From Polytrichum commune (taxonomy: Eukaryota > Streptophyta > Polytrichopsida > Polytrichales > Polytrichaceae): a stretch of DNA of 64,000 nt. The position numbers and the translations under genes are program-made. The notes beneath the pieces are model-generated. The model was not told where the DNA came from and made no database searches. It worked only from the letters and a program-made list of their open reading frames with translations. The stretch covers positions 11,745,001-11,809,000 of the forward strand of contig OX485807.1 of assembly GCA_950295325.1 (NCBI GenBank). The letters are read 5' to 3'. Shown here one piece after another: positions 38,201-50,938 of the stretch; the stretch's first letter is position 1; each line of letters starts with the position of its first letter.

Positions 38201-38741
38201 ACCCTTCAGGCTTCAATATCTGTTAACTCAACAATAAACTAATGATTCGTTCAACATTTATTCGACTCATTATTTAACTCATAATTTATCTTGTCAGGTC
38301 TTGCAACTATAAAATACAGACACACAATGTTAAAGTTGCAACCTCAATACGATAACGTTAATATATGATATGTGTTACATAGGCATTGATTCAATGTTGT
38401 AGTTTGATGTGATTGAATGAATGTGAAATCAGTGTTAATGATATATGAATTTAGAGGTTTGTGATGTATGTCTAGAAGAAGGACTTCTGATTTGCTAATG
38501 AGGCTGGGAATCTATCTGCTAAAAAAAAAATACAACTTATCAGATATGTAAGTGGTTGTCATGTGCTGGATGATTCCAGGTTTCTTCATTGAACCTCCTC
38601 AGGGTTATAGCAGAGCAAGAAGGTGTGCCCATTGAGGAGTTAAACGCAGGTAGGTTATGTGATTGGTTCCAAAGAGATAAGGCAAAACGAGAGACCGACT
38701 TTGAGTCAGCCACATTGAAGTGGGAGAGCTCTGATTGGTAA
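35238..38741 (+). CDS. Small conserved plant protein, probably plastid-targeted (145 aa, three exons)
   Basis: Exons 35,238-35,364, 37,527-37,675 and 38,580-38,741 join in phase (127 + 149 + 162 = 438 nt) with standard GT-AG sites and end at TAA. Residues 1 to about 45 look like a transit peptide: many Arg and Ser, no acidic residues before Asp-24 (MALLHSGIRICCTPPAIGRR). The mature part carries FLTIEEAGLVDMSSLDIHEK, then SSLNLLRVIAEQEGVPIEEL, then NAGRLCDWFQRDKAKRE, and ends KWESSDW. The dense, gap-free conserved look and correct splicing argue for a real gene. I recall similar short proteins in plant genomes; a small chloroplast NDH-complex subunit such as NdhV is one possibility, which I cannot confirm. 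No membrane segment is seen. Intron 1 is 2.2 kb because of internal duplications. Confidence 0.8.
35340..36760 (+). repeat. Four tandem repeats of about 320 bp in intron 1, derived from exon 1 donor region
   Basis: The block GCTTCTGCAATTGG recurs at about 35,403, 35,723, 36,038 and 36,368 (spacings 320, 315 and 330). Each unit also includes GGTGACGTGGAGT and a CTCATTCTCaAGTtTTGAG block that matches the exon 1 end and donor, CTCGTTCTCAGgttTGAA (35,353-35,370). The array therefore began by duplicating the exon/intron boundary and following intron. A 60-bp AT-rich insert interrupts it near 36,480-36,555. Confidence 0.85.
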
Positions 38742-39480
38742 CCTCTTGCAAACATTTCTGAAGAGATTTGTAATTTTCAAAGCAATTGTAACGTAATGCA
38801 ATGTAATGCTGGTGCTTCATTCGAACAGGTTTATATATATTCTCGATAATGTGGCAAGGGATAGATGAGATCTGTGATATTATTAGTGAGGCTACATAGT
38901 AGTGTCTTGCTGGAGGTTCTGGTCGTCACACATGTCCAAATTGCAAGGGACCAGCGTTTAATGTTGAGTTAGTGTTGATACATACCCTTCAGGGTTTAAT
39001 ACCTTTTCAGTGCTAACTCAACATGGAGGTCATGATTCATCCAACATTGGCTCAACTCATATTTCACTTTTTAGGTCTTGTATTGATTAAAAAAATAGAA
39101 AGAAAAGATAAAAAGTGCAACCCTATCTTTGGTAGGCATTGTGTCAATGTTGTAGTCTGGGCGGTAACTCCCTTGTAGGGATATGAACCACATGCAATAA
39201 AGAAGTATCTTCAAGGGGTCTATGAAGTAATGCGCATATTCATGGGATATTCTATATATTAATGAATATCCTTGGAAATTATCTATTATATCTTCAAAAC
39301 AAATTTATAGTGCCCTGTATATAAGTTAATTGGTCCAAAAATTTACTTCCCATTATTTTATTCCACCCTATATACTCTCAATATCTCATAAAAAAATGAC
39401 CTCCTCAGGTGCTGTAGTTCAATGTGATTGCATCTTTGATAGCAGTGTTGATGTATGCATTTAGAGTTTTCGGATGAACA
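38140..39480 (+). repeat. Dispersed repeat, two direct copies flanking and following exon 3
   Basis: Copy 1 (about 38,140-38,480, within intron 2) and copy 2 (about 38,930-39,480) share CAGCRTTTAATGYTGAGT, GTTGATACATACCCTTCAGG, CTTGTCAGGTCTTG-like and GGCATTG.TTCAATGTTGTAGT blocks in the same order. A reverse copy is at 20,490-20,760. No coding capacity and family unknown. Confidence 0.7.
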
Positions 39481-39999
39481 ACATGGGCAATGGAATTCTG
39501 GATCAAAACTGAAGAGAAGGTAGAATTATCCAACCTCTACTTTGCTAGTTCAGAATTAGAGCTTCAGATTCTTCTAAGATCGGATAGCCTACACCTGTTT
39601 AATTACATCACCTGAGTCTTCTGAAAGTCATCAATTACTGTTAAGGTATATGGCCCTGTTGTGGGTACTTTCAACTCCATGGACAATTTTGACTGGTGGA
39701 TTCAATTGGGAATCGTGTCACGCAAATCAAGCAGATTTACATTTCAAGTTTCAGAATTGGAGTTGAAATGTGAAATTTACAGAAGGTCAAATGAAGAGTC
39801 TCTTTTCTCTTTAAGTGATCACTTTGGCCCTCATAGTTTTGTTCATGATTAAACTTAACATAGCTAATATATTTTGTTCGATACTTGTGGGTACCAAGGG
39901 GCTTGGCAAGCCTAGTAGGGGAGGAACAATGAGCGTTAAAGGTAAATATAATGCATGCTACTAGTGTGGCAAGCAAAAAGGCATGTGGGTGTTATTCCG

Positions 40000-41750
40000 T
40001 TCATTTTCCATGTTCTCCCAACTTCTACTCGTTAGGTTTACGCAAAGAAATTTGTGTTGCATTTAGCAAATCCATGATGAAGCATCAACAAAAATCGCAT
40101 TGAAATCGGACCTCCCTTAATTTAGTTAGGGTTATTGAAAGTGCATGTTTGTTGATTCCTTAACTAAATACATAGGTCCTCTGAATCGTGTTCACTATTG
40201 AGTGTGGAGTGGTTAATTATGTTCAAAGAGGTAGTCTGTTCTCTTTTAAACATGTGTCTTAATGGTGTTTGTTTTTTATCCTCATCTAACCACACACCAA
40301 TCAAATATGGGTGTCCGATTAAGAAGAAGAATTGAATAACACCTACATACCTTAGGATTTATCCTTCTTTCTAACCCTTTCTATATTTTGTTCGTTTAGT
40401 CCAAACCCATTGTAACACGTGTCTTTTTAGTGTTTGTCCTCAACTACAATCCATGCCATATAATACTCAAATAAATGTAGGGTTTCGATTAAGAAGAGTG
40501 ACCACAAAAGGTCCACAAACTTTATGAGAAACATGTGACATGATTGGGTGTACTTCGACTTCAAACATGGGCATGTTATGAAGGATCGTTTCTTTGTTGG
40601 TAGGGAAGAACTTGGCCTCATTCGGATACTCATCTTGATTAGACACCAGATCAGGTGTTATTTCGTTCGTTTTTCTTCTTCTCGAGCTTCTATGGATCAA
40701 ATCAATGTCCTGAATGTTGTGTTGCATTAGCAAATCTCCAATGAAAAGTCAACAAAAATTGGATTGAAAATTGGACTTCGTTTGACTTAGTTCTAGTTGT
40801 TGGAAGTGCATGTGTGTTGCTTCTTTAAATGGATACATAGATCTGTTCAATGGTGTTGACTATTGAGCGTAGAGTGGTTAATAAAAAATTGAATACATAG
40901 TGCAATCTATTTTAAATGTGTGCCAAGTTTATGGTGATTGTTCTTGTATTTACACCTAAACGCACACCCATTCAGATATGGATGTCCAATCAAGAAGAGC
41001 CGCCAAATAACACATGCATACCTTACGGGTTCAATAGTCAATATAATTGGGGGCTCCTACATGATCATTTAAGATGAAAGGGGATATTGACTTTGATAAC
41101 GAATAGGATATTTGTGTGAGCTCCAACAATTGTGAGGAGAATGGCAACAACCTTACTTTGTATATGCTACATTGAAATTACTTAGAATGAATTGGTCCTT
41201 AATCTTGTATGGGACTGGTTTTTACTACATCCATGATGGATGAGTTTACATAGATGCCACGAATCCCCAACTATGGGGGTGGGGGTGGAATATGCATGTG
41301 TAGAAAAAGTGTTCATTCTATTGAATATCTTCCTCTATTGCCCGGTTCAACAAGTTCTCAACCCCTCAACAAAATTGGTTCTCAAATCCATGAATTAGTC
41401 TTTGTGGGTACACAACGAAACTTGTGTTGTATTAACAAATCCTCAATGGAGCATCAACAAAAACCAAATTCAAAATACAAAACTCTCTTGATTGAGTTAT
41501 GCTCATCAGAAGTGCGTGATTGTTGATTCTTTCATTGAACACATAGATTCTCCTTATTGTTTACATTATAGGGTGTGGAGTGTTTAATAAAAGTCGAAAA
41601 CATAGTCCACTGTCTTTCAAAAACACGTCTTTATGTTGTTTGTTCTTTGATCCTCACCAAATCACACACCAATCGAAATATAGGTGTCCAATAAGAAAAG
41701 TTCTAACCGAATAACACCTGCATACCCTAGATCATGTCATTTGAGATGAA
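40000..41750 (+). repeat. Three to four direct copies of a repeat, about 670-700 bp apart
   Basis: Anchors TGTGTTGCATTtAGCAAAT at about 40,052, 40,718 and 41,421 are each followed by a CATCAACAAAAA-type block, an ATACATAGRTC block and a GGTGTCC(G)ATTAAGAAGA block ending near a CCTTA/CCCTAG. A partial extra copy of the second half lies at 40,390-40,510, and a further one in NUP133 intron 1. It looks like a diverged tandem array with no gene. Confidence 0.75.
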
Positions 41751-42793
41751 TCCGCTGTAAACCGATAAGGGATCAAACTTGTATGTTGAATGGATGCGAG
41801 AGGTATGCTCATACCATAGTTTTCTAGCAGCTTGGGCGCCTTTCTGCCTAATAATTAATTAAAGTGTGAAAGTAAGTTAGTCAACCCGTAGTAAAATATT
41901 ATGAAAGTGGACAAATTTAAGAAGTAATTTAAAATAAGTCATACATTCATCCAATTCATTTTCTATAATTCATGGCTAGTTTTCCTAATTTCATTTGTGG
42001 AGGCTACGATTAACCTAAACATGTCCCTCAACTGACATTCCTTACCCTAAAGTTTGTCTTGTACTTGTATGACAGGGTTTTGCTTGGCAGTAGATGTTGC
42101 TTCCATTTGATGCTACTATGTTAGATTCCAGTGAATGTCACTTGCATTATTATGATTTTAAGCACTCTTTGAAATGCTTTTTTCTTAACGAAATTAATTT
42201 CCCAAAAATCCAGGCACCTTTAAAAATTAGTTATTTTCTGCCCAAGCTGCTAGAGAGCTACGGGTACAAAATCTCCAATTAATTCCCTCTTTCGGTTGGA
42301 ATGCACTTGATTGCTTCCGAAGTATATTAAGGACGGACTCTTAAGGGGGTGGGTACTCTTACACTCTGACCACTATCTTGATTGGAAATTTGTCTTGCCT
42401 TCATACGTATGCCTAAGCTATTACTTATGTCCGTTCTATAGTTGCGCTAGCCTTTTGCAACACACAAGCCGTGCAAGGTAACAATATGTGTGCGCCTCTA
42501 TATTTAGTCCCACAAGCCTTGTGGCCCTTCCCCGGACTTTAAGATCAATTTCATCTCATTTCGTTTCATCGTGGAAAGTGGTTCGTAGTTATCGGTAGCT
42601 CAATCAATCAAGTTCTCCTTTTGGCCTTTTTAGAAATCATAATTGTTCATGTGTAAAAGCGAATTGTTATCATTACCGAAGTTTGGAATTGGTGTGTGAA
42701 ATGCTATTTAAAGTGATCTTTGTGACTTGTCATGTAGTATTGAGTGTCAAACGACACCCTCTCCAGTTGCCATCTAAAGTGATTGCATGACAA
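41751..42793. other. Intergenic, nothing recognised
   Basis: AT-rich sequence with short frames only. No RNA gene, TIR or domain found by eye. Confidence 0.45.
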
Positions 42794-42796
42794 TTA

Positions 42797-43235
42797 GAGC
42801 AAGCCCAGTCACTGCCTGCATCTGCATCCGCATCCGCATCTGGAAACAGAAAGTGGCCTCTGTCATGTTTGCAGATGCAGGTGAGTCTGCCACTCATGCC
42901 GAACTTTGTGGGCCTGCATTCCCACAGATAGACTAAAGTAATTCAGTAGTAGGCGGAGAATAACTAAACCCTATCTACCCATGTAGCTACGAAAGGCCTG
43001 CAGAGACCTTGTCTTATCTGACGAGGTTGCATAATGAGGTTTGACTTATACTGATAGCAACCTCCCTGCATAAGTTGATGTTATGCAGGGAGGGCGTCCC
43101 ACCCTGCAACGTTTTACATCCAAAGTTATAATTATGCGGGACCACTAGGGCCTGCACCTGCACCTGCATCTGCATCCACATAACGGATGATAAAGAGCAT
43201 ATACAAATGCAGGTGCAGGGCGACTGGGCTTGCCC
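42797..43235. mobile_element. Tourist-like (PIF/Harbinger) MITE, 439 bp, TTA target duplication
   Basis: Left end GAGCAAGCCCAGTC and right end (rc) GGGCAAGCCCAGTC form a 14-bp TIR with one mismatch. TTA directly flanks both sides (42,794-42,796 and 43,236-43,238), the TWA duplication typical of PIF/Harbinger. Both subterminal zones carry CTGCATCYGCATCC-type hexamer runs in inverse orientation. An internal perfect 13-bp hairpin, CCTCCCTGCATAA with loop GTTGATG, lies at 43,061-43,093. No ORF. The clean ends suggest a fairly young insertion. Confidence 0.9.
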
Positions 43236-43238
43236 TTA

Positions 43239-46200
43239 ATGTGGGTCGATGATGAATATTGTGAGCCAAACTAAAACATATGGTTTAGTACAATGATCCA
43301 TATTTGACACTATACTTCGAGATTTACACCCATTATATTATACTAAGGGCCAACATGCAACCGATTGGTTGAGAGAGACAACAAATCAATGCTCAACAAT
43401 GTTTGTTTTTGGGGCCTATGGAATCGTTTTAGGCTGCAAATTCCAAACCTTGATTTTTATAGTTTTTATGTAAATCACACAATGTCCCATATCTCATGAA
43501 AATGTTCATGAAACCTTTGAACCTATTGACCTTTAATGTCCTATGCGACCATAATATGGTTGCGAACAATTTGTTGTAACCCCTTTCACACTAGTTCGAA
43601 TGGTTTCTGGATTGTTTCAACTACTCCTCTCATTCATGTTCATGTTTATTATGTCATGTCGTGTGGATGATCTTGATTCAACAGAGTTAGCTATAATTGT
43701 AGTAATTCAAATATGGGAGTGTGTTCTCAACTGGTTTATAATGGAACTATTCCACGAATCCCTTCTTGACATTTGTCACCTCGGCAGTTTAAGGGCATCA
43801 TATCCTAAACATGTTTTTGTGTTGATCCTTATGTGCAATCGATTCCCAATTGAATTGAAAACTTGCATAACACTCAAACATAGCATGTCCTAAACATGTG
43901 TTGTTGGAATATTTAGTTGGACATGTGTTGGTGGGTGTAAATCCATATGGAAGGTGCGCATTTGTGGCACCGTTGCCTCCGATTGCAAGACTTCCCAAAA
44001 AATTACAAAAATGGTTTCAAGATTTGGGAACCACTTTGAGTGAGTAAATTGCCCTTCTTTTGAACGAGGGCAACATCTTGCCATTTGGAGACGATTTGAG
44101 TGGAGGTTTGATAAAAAATCCAACCCCGATTTAATTTCTAAATTGTTGCCCCTCAAGACCACTATCAACACTCCTATTATAATGTCCTACTTACCAAAAA
44201 TTCAACCATTCAAATTTGGATTGTGAGTATTTATCTTTAACCTCCAAACATCTATAAGGTTATATTTGTCAAAAAAGTTCTAGATCTTCAGTTACGGTTG
44301 TTAAAATTGAAGTCACATTTTTTGTGCAGATTTGAGGGAAATTTGGCGTGGGAATTGAGGGGTTAAGAGTCTCAAGTGCTCAAAGTGTTTTTTATACATG
44401 CTTCTACCTTTAAATATTTTTCAATTTAATTCAATTTCTTAGTTAGGCAAAGTTACAATATATTGGGATGTGTTTAACCCCCTTAGGACCACACATAAAG
44501 CAATGTAGAATTTACAACAATTTTCACGTTTCCAAATAGGGGTGTAAAAAAGGATGTTAGTTTAGGTTTTTCCTCACATCATCTCACGCTTTGAATATAG
44601 TAGTAATGAGGACATATTGTAATTTATTTTTATAGCATTTGGGAACATTTGACCATTGAGAGTAGGATGTGAAAACCCAAGCATGGAATAGTCAAAGGGT
44701 TGCCCTAATCAAGTTTTCGGCTTACATTGCCTTCTTTATGGTTGCATTTATTTTAACAAGGTAACATTTTTCCTTCTCAACCTCCGCATGTGAGTTTCAC
44801 CCGTGGACAAATCCAAATCTCAATTACCAAGTTTACTTAATATGGGTCCCTAGGATCCAAATGATAGATAAGAATATGCATTTATAAAGAAACAACTTCT
44901 TCATGTATCATATCTTTAAGTTTTTGGGCTCATTTCAATTCTAATTGGACCTATCGAGAAGTACTTGCCTCGATGCCAAAACACATCCAAAATGTCAAAA
45001 AAAATCTAAATGTCATCTACCATTTTCATTGGAATCATAAACCAACTTAAAATTAACTTTCAACCAATTTCATTACATGTTGCAAACAATTTCATGATTT
45101 GGTGCCCATATTCACAGCTTCACAAAATGAATTTCACGAATTTTATATTAACTTTATTTCACAAAGAATGATACATCATGTATAAGATTCTCCTAATGAC
45201 TCCCCACGACTAGCTCATCAAAAGTTCAATTGACCTTTCTTATCCAACCTTGAATCATGTTTGCAATAATTGCTTGTACATCATCGTGAATGTGCTGACT
45301 CATGCAGCCAACACTCTTCCCACAATCTAATCCACAACCTCACTTCACTCTCCAATCCACGAGATTGGCACTCCCACAACATTGGGTTTGTGTTACTTGC
45401 TTCGATGTAAAATGATCAAAGACCAAAGATGAACCGGCATTGCTTGCTTCCAACATTAGGTATTGTAATGAAACACCAAAGAAAAACCAATGTCAAGGCT
45501 AGAGGCTTCCAAGTAAACACATAACAAGGAGGAACCAATGAACAACGAGAAGGCAAAGAATGTGAAACGAGAAGGCGAGAAGTTGAGAATTCAAAAGCCA
45601 TGGAGTGCAAAAATATTTATGAATTGGTTTGGAAGATTCATGAAGTGGCTAGAGGTAAATGTCCATTATCATGAAATTGAGGTGTGCCACATAGCAAGTC
45701 AATTTAGGAGATCATGAACTAATTTAGAAGGTTCATGAAGTTGGTAGAACACTATGGTAATATTGGTTGGAAGGTTCATGATCTAGCTTGGAACCTTCAA
45801 GAAATTTTGTGAAGATCACTTACCAAAGGAGTATTAACACATCAGTTGTGGTTTCACTTGAGGAAGTTGGTGTCTCTCCAAATTATAGTGGGAATAAAGA
45901 CAAACTCACCCAAATGTAGATGGAATTTGGTTGGGTAGGGTTTATATGTGCTAATTAACTACGCTCATCTTCTCAAATCTAGGCCCACTTATTAACCTCC
46001 TCATCCTAAAACCAGTCTTTAACCCTTTGGTGATTGGCGCTTGTAGGTTAAAAGGTGCTTCAATGGGCACATGGAAGTCTAGCGGCCCGTGTCCATAGTC
46101 CTCCACATAAACCATCATAATGCGGTTGGTTGGCGGCTTGTGCTAATCTACATGTGAACACCTCTAATCCACTATTATCTAGAATCTAGTGGGTGGGTGG

Positions 46201-47499
46201 CCTACATGGAAACTCACCCTTAGCCCACACCATCTAGCTTATCATGTAAGATGAATACACTATTCCGAGTGGCTTCTCACATGAAAGTATAAAGTTTATG
46301 AATGATGGAGCCTTGGAATACCGCATGAATGGCATGGTCGTACCATTTGATCTCTTCCACTCGATGATTATAGAACATCCAAACATGGGTTAAGAATCTT
46401 TCAAACTCATAGACCATATAATTACCTAGGGTAAGAGATTGTCATCTTAATTTACATATGATTTAGTGTGGCCCACACTATTCATCATGAACCCCCATAT
46501 AAATGATCTCGCATTTATTGGGTGCCAACCGAGGAGTTGGCATGCCATGGCAATTGTTGCTAGATGACAAACCCATGACAACTTTTGGCCTTTTATCTCA
46601 AATAAAAAGAAAGAAAGACAAGAAAGAAAAAGACAAGCCCATGACAAGTCATGGAAAAGACTCTAATTAATATGGCACATTAATTATATTGCATCACTAA
46701 ATCAAATTTATAGTTTAATACATTGATTATCCCAATCAATGCGTGTTGCTATTTGGAGTTGCACAATGCAATAATGTCTTACTTAGGAGTTCACTTTCTA
46801 TTAACAAAAGTTGAATAGGTTGTTTAGACATTATAGAACATACACGACTTTGCAAGCTTGGTAATATATTATATTCTCATTAAATAGTTATAGCACACAC
46901 GGTAACTCCAAAACATAGACTAATTGGGATAATTAGTGTAGTAAAAAGTCAACGGTCATCACGATTGTCGGGAATAGTTGAAGTTTGAGGAGGGGAATTT
47001 GACCAACTCTCTTAACAAAATACCATAAATTGATTTTCATATGAGTGGGAAAAAACTTCATATCGATAAACTTGTTGGTGTGAACCCAAGATTTTCAAAA
47101 TTTACACAATTTTTTTCATGGTGCCATATTCTTTTTATTTAAACCTTCACCAAAATTGCATAAAAAATTCATTTATTTCCATTTTTCTAGCATCTTAAGA
47201 TATAAAGTTCAATCAATCCAGTCATGCAATATCAAAATGGGTAAGTGTGAGGACGCTCACATATCAACTTGCATGTGTAAAATTAGACAAATATGCTCTC
47301 TCATATGTTGTCCCCTACTCTACATGGAAGTGTTTGACTATCAAGATGCTTGAAGATATTGGCGAAAGCTTCATCGATTTTGGCAAACGTTATTTTGCTT
47401 TGTCAAAACTAATAGGACAATTGGAAATATGCCCTAATAACTTTACAAAGCTAAGTTTAGTTGGTCAACTTTGTAGCAATCTTGCAATATTTACAAACA
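43239..47499. other. Gene-poor AT-rich intergenic region
   Basis: Open frames up to about 97 codons occur (for example 43,600-43,893 plus and 43,890-44,171 minus), but none has a recognisable domain, start context or splice partner. No TIR pair or tandem array seen. Confidence 0.45.
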
Positions 47500-49060
47500 A
47501 TGAATGGGGGAGAACCAACCGCTAGTTAGAGATGAACAGGTTGAGTTTGAGAAATAACCGGTTGAAGTTCAAGACTTCGGGAATCATTTTATAATCTATT
47601 AACACTTACAATCAATATTTTGTAACACTTTGGAGCAAGGAAACTTGTCACACATACGTAGTGTTAACACTTTAGCACTTACTGGGGGTAGCACAAACAC
47701 TTTGTAACACTTACATGAATAGCACTAGCGTGACTTTGATTTCTTAAATTTTTTTAACTCACTCATATAAATAAAGGATGAAAATACACAAGATATGAAT
47801 GTCTTCGTATATCTAAGCATAATTGAAGAACGAATCTAAAGTAAATTGATGAGATTCTTGTGCACACCAAGATCTTATTTCCTTTTGAAGTGTTTCATCG
47901 CTCTAGATGAGAGGTGTAACATTAGTAGGTTACTGTTCAAAAAAATTGTTTCAAGATCACTACGCAATTTATGGTATTCAGTGTCATATGCTTAATAGTG
48001 TCACTAACCCTATTTTGAGGCATATGCTAGGTTATACTGATGATTGACAACTTTGCCATAAGTGTCATCTCATGACACTCGGCATTCAAACGCATTTACT
48101 GATATCTTTGCATGAGTATGTTCAATAATGTTATGAGGTGCATGCCTATGTTACACAATGGTCTACAAGTTGTTTAGAGTGCACACAAATGACACTTGGC
48201 ATTAGTATGCTCAAGAATATCTTCCTCTTGCATATTGAAATGTAAACACTTGACACTTGCCATTAGTATGCTAAAAACATCTTCCCCTTGCATACTAAAA
48301 ACACAAGACTATCATCTAAGATATCCCAATGTGCTACTCTACATGTCATAATGTAGAAAAAATGTCACTTAAAGAAGTTACTTATGTTGACAAATGGAAC
48401 CATATCAGCAATTAGCGAGCATGACGCTTTGAGACCTCTAGGCATCTAGTTTAGGCCCTTTGCAAATAGTGTGTGTGACACTAAATATCATAAACAATGT
48501 AGTGCACTTTCACCATCCTTGAATCCCACTTTATCTACCACCACATCACCAATTTGCACATTTTCAACTTCTTCAACATGTTCATTATCAGTTGCATCGT
48601 CTATTTCATCAAGCACACCTATAACTTCCTCCTCAATAAGTATGTAGGGAATGTTTAGATCAAATTCTAGTTCATAGTTGAGGAACTCTTGTGCATTCAT
48701 AGTGGGTCCAACTTCACTCTTTGCAAATGTCAAATACATGATGGATTTAAATGAATTTCATCCAAATTAGCACTTATCCAAGTGACTTCATTGAAGAAGG
48801 GAGCATAATTTCTATAAATTCTCTCAACAATTAACAACTAACACTTACTAGTGTATTTTTTTTGGGTTCTTTTTGGGGGGTGCAAGTTTCCTTAACACAT
48901 AGGCGATTTCAACACTTATTAGCGTATCACATATCGAGGGTGGAATGTACCGATCAATTTAGAGAAATTTGTGAAATATACTTCAAATCAATAAATAAAT
49001 GCCGAAATATGACAACATGTAACCGGTTGGACTTGGAAACATGTACACTAAGATTTTGAC
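47500..49060 (+). repeat. Second copy of the AACCGGTTG repeat, split by an insertion
   Basis: 47,500-47,580 matches 24,650-24,740, and 48,950-49,050 matches 24,740-24,830, which are contiguous at 24 kb. The intervening about 1.37 kb is therefore an insertion. Its two ends are rich in AACACTTA motifs (about 47,600-47,730 and 48,835-48,920), like the subterminal repeats of a non-autonomous DNA transposon. Confidence 0.6.
47958..48504. mobile_element. Non-autonomous mini-CACTA element, copy 2
   Basis: Starts CACTACGCAATTTATGG and ends, on the opposite strand, CACTACATTGTTTATGATA, giving TIRs of about 30 bp with several mismatches, extending to AGTGTCA. It aligns with 18,987-19,481 along its length but is about 50 bp longer. 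It sits inside the insertion that splits the AACCGGTTG repeat, so it is nested. No ORF of its own. Confidence 0.85.
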
Positions 49061-49673
49061 AAAATTATGCCCCAAAATATCCCCGGGCACTGTTTCTAGA
49101 TGCCGAGGTAGTTTGCTCCATTGAGATTCAATTTGTGCATTTTTGCATTAAGTTATAAACATCAAAGCTTCAAAAGTTATACATAAAGCTGATTATAACA
49201 ACCATCCCAAGTAATGCATGTCATAACTCAATGGTTAGGGTTTGGTGAAGCTTGGTGAAAACTCAATGAAACTTCCAGTTTAGTACGAAAAAGAGTTACA
49301 CTAAGTATGATATTTAATATCACTATGATAACTTTTTGGATCGCACTTCTTATGACTAAGTTTACAAATACGGTCATGGATGATGGATGAGTTCATCCAT
49401 CGGCCAAAACTCTTGTCAGCAACCTGTGATCTAATCTTCTCATGGATGACTGAAATTTGGATGAAAAATCACTTGGTAAGTGATAGTGATTGCAACACTA
49501 TCACTCTATAATCCTGCAAAAAATTTACAAGAAATGACAAATGATGTTGGGTTGACAATTAGTGTTGGTGACACCACACCGCGGTTTACAATTAGTACTG
49601 AGTTTTTTTTTTCAAAGGTTAAGAGGTTTGCAAACCAACTAATTCCCTGGAGCGGTGGAGTGTAATAGCCTTC

Positions 49674-50938
49674 GTGGCTCAAAGACTTGAAGGAGCGAGG
49701 ATGAGCCGCTTCGAAGTCCACAGCGAAGCTCACAGCAGCAAATCGCAAACAACACACCCAGCGCACACACCCTCTCAGAGCAGCAACCTCTCCTGGAAGC
49801 GGCGAAACCAAGAAACTGCTAACCCTAATGGAAGCACACAGCAGCGCCGGCTGCTGCAACACAATGGACGAGCCAAGAACAACAGAGACATTGACCAGAT
49901 CGAGCATCACAGGAGGTCACCGAACTCCGCAAGTACCAGGCGACAACAAAGACAAAGCAAATGGGAGTCAAAAACTGCCGCTTTATTATGGATCTGCACA
50001 CTGCTTAGTCTCAACTGCACTAGAACCCTCTACCTCCCCCAACAATCTGGGCACAAGGCCAATCTCGCCCCCTCTACACCAGATCTAAAGCCTAGGAGCT
50101 CCTCCCCCAACTGGCGCGAAGGCGACCTAGCACTGAGAAGAAGATGGCGACATCGATCCGCTCCAGCCGCGACCTCCACAGCAACCCTGAAGCTACTGAA
50201 CTCAAACGGCCGCGGACATCCTCCCTCGGAGCACCTGCCACAACGAAAGCGGAAACCACACGACAGGAGAGGAATCAACACCACCGGACTGCCTCAGCCC
50301 TCCCCGCATCAAGCCAACCCACCACAAGCACACGCCCGCCCAACATCAACCACCGCCTCCCACACCACAACCAAGTATCACAAACCCCACCACACCACCT
50401 CCCTACTACTCCTCACTTCGCACCTCCCCACTCCGACTCATACTCACACAAAAATCACACAAACCATCCACACAAAGCATCATACCAGGGACACTTCACA
50501 CACAGATTCTACAAACCTAAACAAAAAATCCAAAAAGAATCTTACCGTGGTGAGATCTGAGCTGTTTCGCGAAACCAATCGCTCCTCCAATGTCGCACAA
50601 CACATAACACAGCCACCCAAGCTCACACAATGCAACAACACGCATACAGAAACCCCCATCACAAGATACACAATCTCAGCTAACGGAAACAACATCAATA
50701 CACCGCAACGGCACCCCAACCCCCCCCAGGATACCCAATCCCAGCCGATCGAACCCGCACCCATACACCTCAACGGAACCTCACAGACAAAAAAACCCAC
50801 CCACCTACATCCCCAATCAAAAACGGCCCCGCAACACAACGACGCAAGGAAGCCAGAGAACATCCCGCAGCCCCCAGACTCGATAGCCAATCCCCGAACT
50901 TCAATACAAACTCCATCGATACTACATCACAAAACCCC
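49674..50938 (+). other. C/A-rich, stop-poor block (432-codon frame), nature unknown
   Basis: About 1.26 kb with extreme strand asymmetry: the plus strand is C- and A-rich and poor in T and G. A frame of over 420 codons stays open mainly because of composition. Its product is low-complexity (Thr, Pro, His, Asn, Ser) with no domain. It ends exactly where the CACTA terminus at 50,939 begins, so it may be the truncated 5' part of an older element such as a non-LTR retrotransposon leader. On the minus strand a possible donor (CACGGTAAGATTC) lies near 50,545. I do not claim a protein. Confidence 0.4.

Noticed and set aside
42780-43240. Hexamer repeats first considered as a plain microsatellite
   Set aside because: Flanking TIRs and TTA duplications show they are the ends of a MITE.
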